Source: Phoenix dactylifera (lineage: Eukaryota > Streptophyta > Magnoliopsida > Arecales > Arecaceae). From it: a DNA stretch of 64,000 bases. The stretch spans positions 62,001 through 126,000 of the forward strand of contig NW_024067924.1 in assembly GCF_009389715.1 (NCBI RefSeq), in the 5' to 3' direction. The translations under genes were made by a program, and so were the position numbers. The notes below the pieces were generated by a model. That model saw nothing but the letters and a program-made list of their open reading frames with translations, did no database searches and was not told the origin of the DNA. This document shows, piece after piece, positions 58,101 to 64,000 of the stretch (its first letter is position 1; each line of letters begins with the position of its first letter).

Positions 58101-61100
58101 TCTACGCAAACTACAAATTTGCACTCCTTTTAGGACCACAAAAAACATCAGATTTCCATGTATGGATGGATTTTACGCTTGTTTTACAAGCCCAAGTTGG
58201 TGAGAAAGACAGAGAGAGGGAGAGAGACGGAGAGTAGGAGAGCCACATGTTGCTTGCATGCATATCGACGCATGCAATGTTATGGAAGTGCTTTTTTTTT
58301 TTCTTTTATCAAAAGCTGCACCTTATATCTATATATATGTTTTCTTTTTTGGCTTTTTTTAAAAAGGAAAAACTTGTATATAATTTCATGCATGCATGCA
58401 TGAGAGGAGAGACAGGCAGTCATCTTTGGAAATTATGACATGAGAATATTAAAAATTACATATAGCCCGATTGGATCATTTCTTCAGAACAAGAAAAGTG
58501 CCCCATCTCATGGGTTTGTGGCCTTCATAGAAATTTCTCGGAAACCAAAGTCCCATTTGCATGCCCTCCCAATGGGTCACGAAAGAGAACAATGTTGTGG
58601 ACTGCTAACTGCCCCTGACCTGAGCAGCCCTCGCCATTTTCCTGGTTTTTGCTTCTTATGGAAACTCTTGCAGGACCAGTGCGACCTGGAGACTTTGCCA
58701 CAAGTGAAAAGGAGTGATGTTGGCCAAAAAACCCTAGACCCCATTAGGAAACAGACAGAGTGCACAATGCCTGATAAAAGACTGCAAGCACATGGGATAA
58801 TGGCGCTCTATTGGGTTTTGGCTATTCAGTGTTCCTTCTTGGGCAAGGAAAGGTAAAGAGTCAGAGATTTCAAGCATGACTCACACCACCCTCTTCAACG
58901 TCCTGAAAAGCTTCCAATGCATAGAAACCCTAGATTTCAACTAGGATTTCCAAATACTCCCTCAAGCACTAAAACCTTGAAAGATGTACTTCATCAGATG
59001 ATACCTATGCCTTGGAAGGCCCTAACACTAACCTTGCCTTAAGACCCTAACAAAAATATCAAGGAAGTATAACAATCAGAATTTTTATCCTAAATTCAAC
59101 TCACAAGTATCTCAAGACTTCAGATATTCTATAAGCTTTCATTTTAACCTAAGTTGCCTTACAAACTCAGGAGATAGATATATGTAGCAAGGTTACAGAG
59201 CACAACCACAATGTTCTGGGTGAGAGCAGTACAACATTATAGCATTTAGTATGTCTGTAAGATATGCCGCAATTTAACTAAAGTGAGATATGTCTCAGCT
59301 AAATAATAAGCTTGCTTCTATGATATGATAAGCTATTTACAAGAACTGAGAAGGATATTTAGAAAAAATAATCTTTTCCTTCCTATATGACTATCTAAAG
59401 TCCAAAAAATGGATGCAAACAAAATAAAAGCCATAGAGAAATGCGATGGAGGGATGGCAAGAGGAAACAAACAATGACAGGATGAAAGAGTTTGAGCAGA
59501 AGCGTATGCAAAGCATGCCTGATCGATGGCTTTCAAGCTTCTTGCTTGATACTTTGCTTTCTTTCCTCAGCTTGTAATGTTCGGTCTCTGCTGGATGTGT
59601 TAATTTGAGACCCTATTAATTTTCATGGTTCTGGTTAACTGTCATTTTCTGCTCCTCCACAGAGAAATAAGTTGCTCATCTCTTTTTTGCTAGTGCAATT
59701 ACAAAGGATCATTCTCTTGTTGGGAGAAAAGAAACTACTTTTCTTGGGATTAAGAGAAGAAAAGAAACAGGTTAAAACTGGGATTCAGGTATGGACAAGC
59801 CTAAGTTTGATTAATCACGTTGTTCTTGCGATTACAGTAACTACAAAACACATTAGATTATTTTAGTTATTCATATATTACTTTCCCTCAAAAAAGAAAA
59901 GAAAAAAAAGAAGTTATTCAAGGTACCTGATCTTTATTATCAGAGTGCTACTCGTGGGCAAAACTACTGGCTGTTGATACAAGGAATTGTGTTTATTTCC
60001 TTATAAAATCAGTAACATGGTGGAAATAAAAGAAAATCCACATTTCTAACGTCGGCCCACAGTTTCTGAAACTGGTAGTAGTGGAATTGGGTTGGTCCCA
60101 GCTAGAATAAACATGAAGACGTATATATAATATGGTATGGACGGATAAATTAGAATGGCCATATGTGGGCTTAGGAGCTGTCTTTTTGCTTGTAGTTAAG
60201 AATGTTAAGGAGACCAGCATTTAAGCATTTTTCTTGTCAATTGCTTAAGCAGTTTATATTAAACATTTTTCTATCAAACATGAGTTCAGCTATAGAACTC
60301 AAAGTTGATGCAACTCTGGTAAAAGATTAATAAGCTTCCATGACTAAATACTTATCTAAGTAGAATATAAAGCTAAGTAGTTTCTTTTCCGAGAAAAAAA
60401 GTTTATTTTATTCGATGGATTTAATTTTTGTAAATTGTTGAGTAGTTAATTGTACCATTTGAACATTTTTTAAGAAAAGATTGGTGGCAATATTAGCTTC
60501 CAATTAAGTTCTTTGAGAGCAAAAAGTTGAGAAAAAACAATTGTCAACCACATGCAAGTCCATTGACCCACCGAGACGCGTGAAATGGACCATGGTCTTC
60601 ATATGGACCCCCAAGATAAAGAGACGGTAAGGTGCATATGTGGGCCCCATGTACGAATGAGGGAGTGCGTGGTAATTAATGGTGGTTTGATCATCTATGT
60701 CAGGTTCTTAAAGTGTCATAAGTAATCCATATATATATAGGTGCCAAAAGAATATGATGAGTTTCTGATAGAGGAAACTAGGGTTTGGGTTTGGCATCCT
60801 TGGTCCCCTGGTCTCTTCTTCTTCTTTCTTTCCTTTTATGGACCTCATAAAATCCCATCCCACGAGACTTCCCTGAACTTTTATTTCTATTGACTCCTCA
60901 GCAGCTGCTTCCTCCCCATTCACACAATGCAGTCACTATTTCTTCTGCCTCCCCCTACCAAAAATCTCAACCACCCCCTCCGGCCACATCTCCGATCCCT
61001 CCTCTCTCTTCTCTCTTCTCTCTCTCTCTCTCTCCCTCATATACACACACGCACGCACACGCACATAAACACAGACAACTATTCGCATTCTACCGGTTTG

Positions 61101-63093
61101 TATACCGTAAACTTTCAAGTCGAGATTGTTCTTTATCTTTTTATATGGTAATTACATTTAAAGATAAGAAAGTGTTTCCTCTAAAATAGTGGAATCGCTC
61201 TATGTGTTAGAAGTCCGCAGTGGCCAGGCTTCATTGCTGGAGAAAAAATCCACTCATAGGAAAATTTTTAAATGAGAAGATCTCAGGAAGCACGCAAAGA
61301 GATATCTCCACTGGAGGAAATCAAAATACATTCTTTTATTGCTAATAGATGGATGACACTTGTCAAAACGCGTGATTTGCTGAAGACAACCACCAAGGGA
61401 AAGCAGACAGCAACAATATGGGCTCCATCTATTAGTTTCTCACCGTCCTTTTACATTGGAGGAAACCAGTGGTGTCCTTCCTTGCTTTCTCCTCTACCTT
61501 ACCTTATTTGGTGGGTCGCGTCTCATCTCTTATGCCTTTCTCAAGGTGAGGTGTGTGGGTTGTGGGAGGGGGAGGGGGAGGGAGAGGAGTTTCTCATGTA
61601 GATCTATCTAGTTTTTCTAAGGTTGAGTTAGCGAACCAAGGTTATGAATTATTCCTACAGAGGTTAAAGGATGAGAATAAGTTCATTCACTATTTCCTCA
61701 AAAAAAAAAAAAAAAAGTTCATTCACCAAAAAAAGGGGGATAAGTTTTTTTTTTCTTTTGAAAACAAAAATAACATTAGGACAGGTGTAAGTCTGGTCAA
61801 ATGCCAAAGTGCTGTAAAATCAAATCTAGATCTTTAATTCCAACATAAAAAATTTATCAATTCAGTCAATTATAACCTTCAAAGATTGATGAAGTTATCT
61901 TTGAGTTATTTACAACTCAAGTTAACGAGAGTAATTCAACATTTTATGGTACTCTTGATGGAAGTCCTTGTCCTTTGTATTGATTTTGAACTTGTAAGCT
62001 ACTTCTTCTGTTAATTTTTATTTTTAAACACATGTGGTTAAGGTTTTTTTCCTTTTTTCCTCAAGGTCAAACTTTATAATAGTTTAGATTATGTTTTTTG
62101 CCAACTCCGTCAACATCTTGCTTGTTATAAGATCAGGTTGACTGGTCACACAAACATCTCCTAATGCAACAACGGACATCATCTACCATTTTTTCTATGA
62201 CCGACCTAATTGTCGTTTAATAAATAATGTTCATAACTATTTAAGTTTTCTTGCCTTTTATTTTTTTTAAATTAAAGCACTGTCCTTTTGACAACTGAAA
62301 TCCCCTTTCCAAATTGTATCTTTTGAATTTAAAAAAAACTAAATGTGGTTTTTGCATATATAAAGTTTTCCCAAATCATGATTTTGTATCTAAAAACTGC
62401 AACATTGAAATTGCAAATTTCGTAATTCAGAAATTTGTCCGAATGATGTATTCAGAATTTCACAGTTTTCTCAAATATCTTTTTTGTTTGAAAATAATAT
62501 TTGATTTAGGAATATTTTCGTTATAGTAAATAAGCCTTTCTTTTGGAATCACAATTTTCAAAATTCAAAAATTTCAAGTTTGGAAATGGTTTCCTTATTA
62601 CACGATCAAATTTTATCAAAAATATACCTTTTATTGTTTATGAATGTTATTCCTTTCAATAACTAAACTGCATTTTTTAAATGACTCATTTCGAATTTCA
62701 AATATTTCAAGTATGAATGAAGTTTTGGAATTATAAAGCTTCCTTGTCTTCATTTTTTATTTGCAAAAATTGGAGCGAGGAACCCAACATTTATAAATAA
62801 CTCCTTTTCCATTCATTTGTTTGTAGACAACTTAGGTTTTAGGTGTAAAGAAAGTTAAATCATGATATTTTGGTGAGCGATTGATATGCAACACTAGTGG
62901 ATGACTGAAGCAAGCTTTCTTTCTCTCCCTCAGTTATAGAGATAATATCTTAGAGCTTTGAGCATATCCTTTCTTTTATTTGTTTTTTTGTTTTAGAAAA
63001 AAAAATCAATGAGGATGGTTTATGATGCTAGGGTGGAAAATTTATCTTTGAGCCTAAGATATATATCTTACTGAAATCATGTATCATAAGCAC
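58101..63093. other. Upstream intergenic region, no gene recognised
   Basis: Small open frames at 58440-58856 and 61272-61601 lack recognisable motifs and splice context. A TATA-like ATATATATATAGG (about 60730) followed by a pyrimidine-rich leader, a (CT)n tract (61015-61034) and ACACACGCACGC DNA (61040-61070) resembles a plus-strand promoter/5' UTR, but no coding exon follows. 61900-62800 is AT-rich with TTCAAATTTC-like words. Confidence 0.45.
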
Positions 63094-63385
63094 TGTCACG
63101 CCCCCGCCTCTGCGAGGCACGTGAGGCACCTAGTGCCCACGTGGGGGCCACATGAGGGGAGAACACGGGGCTCCCCTGCCAGATATTGTCCGGTTCTGGG
63201 GCTTCACGCAAGCGTCCTTCACCCCTCTCCGGTTTTGTTTTCCACCCAAAACGCGTCTGCAGGATTAGGAGACACCCGCCTCATATGCCCAGGCTCTGGA
63301 ACGAGTCTTTCCGATGTGGGACTATTGGGCCTCACACCCTTCCCACCATCAGACAAGAGCCGTCCTCGGCTCTGATACCACTAAA
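63094..63385 (-). mobile_element. LTR-retrotransposon leader fragment with tRNA-iMet primer-binding site
   Basis: On the minus strand, five bases after the LTR end at 63386 comes TGGTATCAGAGCC (63368-63380), complementary to the 3' end of plant initiator-Met tRNA, the usual primer. The next 290 bases match the GC-rich module found inside the solo LTR (24217-24418): CACGTG, CCACATGAGG, GGGGCTTCACGCAAGCGTCC and CACCCGCCTCATAT are shared. The fragment stops at 63094 with TGTCACGCCC, itself like an LTR terminus, so gag-pol is missing here. Confidence 0.75.
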
Positions 63386-64000
63386 TGTCACGCCCCAAAT
63401 CCGGATCATGACACAGCCGTGCTATTGCTATCTTATGCACACAATAACACGAAGCCACATAAAATTTCATAATAAAAATAAATAGTTTCATTTACTAATG
63501 TCATAACATTGTTCATGAAGTTGGAACAGTACAGAGCTTCTAAAATCTGATTATTACATAACATTTTCAATTACCCCAACCCTGAATAACATCAAGCTCC
63601 CTGCTCCTAGTGGTCTTAATCATCTGTAGGAAAAAAAGTAGATAAAAAGGTATGAGCTACACAGCTCAGTAAGTAACCAGGTACTATCTTATTGGATCAA
63701 GTACAATTATGCCAATGCAGTGATTAAAAAGCCAACAGTTGATGTAAAATAAAACATTTTATAGATGATATACACAAATCAGGTCATAAAGCAATGCATG
63801 TTCTATCCATAAAAGTTCATAATCATGATAATGCAAGTCATATAAAAATATTGCCATTTATCCATACTTTATAAAACATACTCTCAGATGGATGTGCTGC
63901 TATGGTCACTATAATCCCGTGACAGGGCCTGTTAATCTTAGTCGACTAATTCTGTTATTCGTTACCAACTTTAACCCGTTGGCAGAGGGCCTGTTATTCT
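63386..64000 (-). mobile_element. LTR of a minus-strand retrotransposon, cut by the window edge
   Basis: Starts TGTCACGCCC and matches the start of the solo LTR at 23692: CCGGATC-TGACAC-GCCGTGCTATTG, ACAGAGCTTCTA, and GAGCTACAC-GCTCAGTAAGTAA are shared. The end of the window enters a decayed version of the CACTGGCGGGGCCTG repeats. This is the same family with clear divergence. The other end lies beyond 64000. Confidence 0.8.

Noticed and set aside
58440..58856. 138-aa open frame upstream of the MADS gene
   Set aside because: No recognisable motif, no splice partners and no promoter context; probably chance.
61211..61232. CCAGGCTTCATT, resembling the core of miR166
   Set aside because: Only about 12 bases match, flanking bases differ, and no complementary arm is visible nearby.
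61272..61601. 109-aa open frame near the CT-rich tract
   Set aside because: No homology recognised and it ends in a G-rich low-complexity stretch.

Overview
This is a plant nuclear window, AT-rich, with spliced genes, long introns and many transposable elements. The B-sister MADS protein resembles rice OsMADS29, including its C-terminal motif, and the first O-methyltransferase exon is GC-rich, so a monocot is likely. A palm or similar non-grass monocot is my best guess, but the sequence does not prove it.

Layout. 1-1042 (+): 3' part of a COMT-type O-methyltransferase, followed by a tandemly duplicated AT-rich 3' flank (1203-2572). 4208-9244 (+): a cis-prenyltransferase (dehydrodolichyl diphosphate synthase) with an intronless coding exon; its promoter/leader exon is present twice, about 1.55 kb apart. 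10268-12370 (-): a decayed L1-type LINE. 12972-22006 (-): a nine-exon SPT2-type chromatin gene (483 aa), whose promoter and first codons are also duplicated upstream (22631-23216). 23692-27126: a 3.4 kb solo LTR with a perfect 5-bp target duplication. 28684-29993: a non-autonomous Mutator-like element with TIRs over 100 bp, a perfect 9-bp target duplication and a 43-bp minisatellite inside. 31431-46529 (-): a nine-exon DHHC protein S-acyltransferase (700 aa) of the PAT19/20/21/22 group, whose introns hold several hAT elements. 50085-57601 (-): a six-exon B-sister MIKC MADS-box gene (240 aa) with a 5.1 kb first intron. 63094-64000: the edge of a minus-strand LTR retrotransposon of the same family as the solo LTR, with an initiator-Met tRNA primer site.

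The five host genes are unrelated in function (specialised methylation, polyprenyl synthesis, chromatin, protein palmitoylation, seed-coat/nucellus development) and there is no sign of a cluster. The most unusual content is in the mobile DNA and duplications: a group of GGTACC-rich hAT elements with 8-bp target duplications inside introns, one inserted in the transposase-like ORF of another; the minisatellite-bearing MULE; and two neighbouring genes whose promoter and first exon were each duplicated in tandem. Exon boundaries were read by eye from GT/GC-AG sites, and every exon set adds up in frame.
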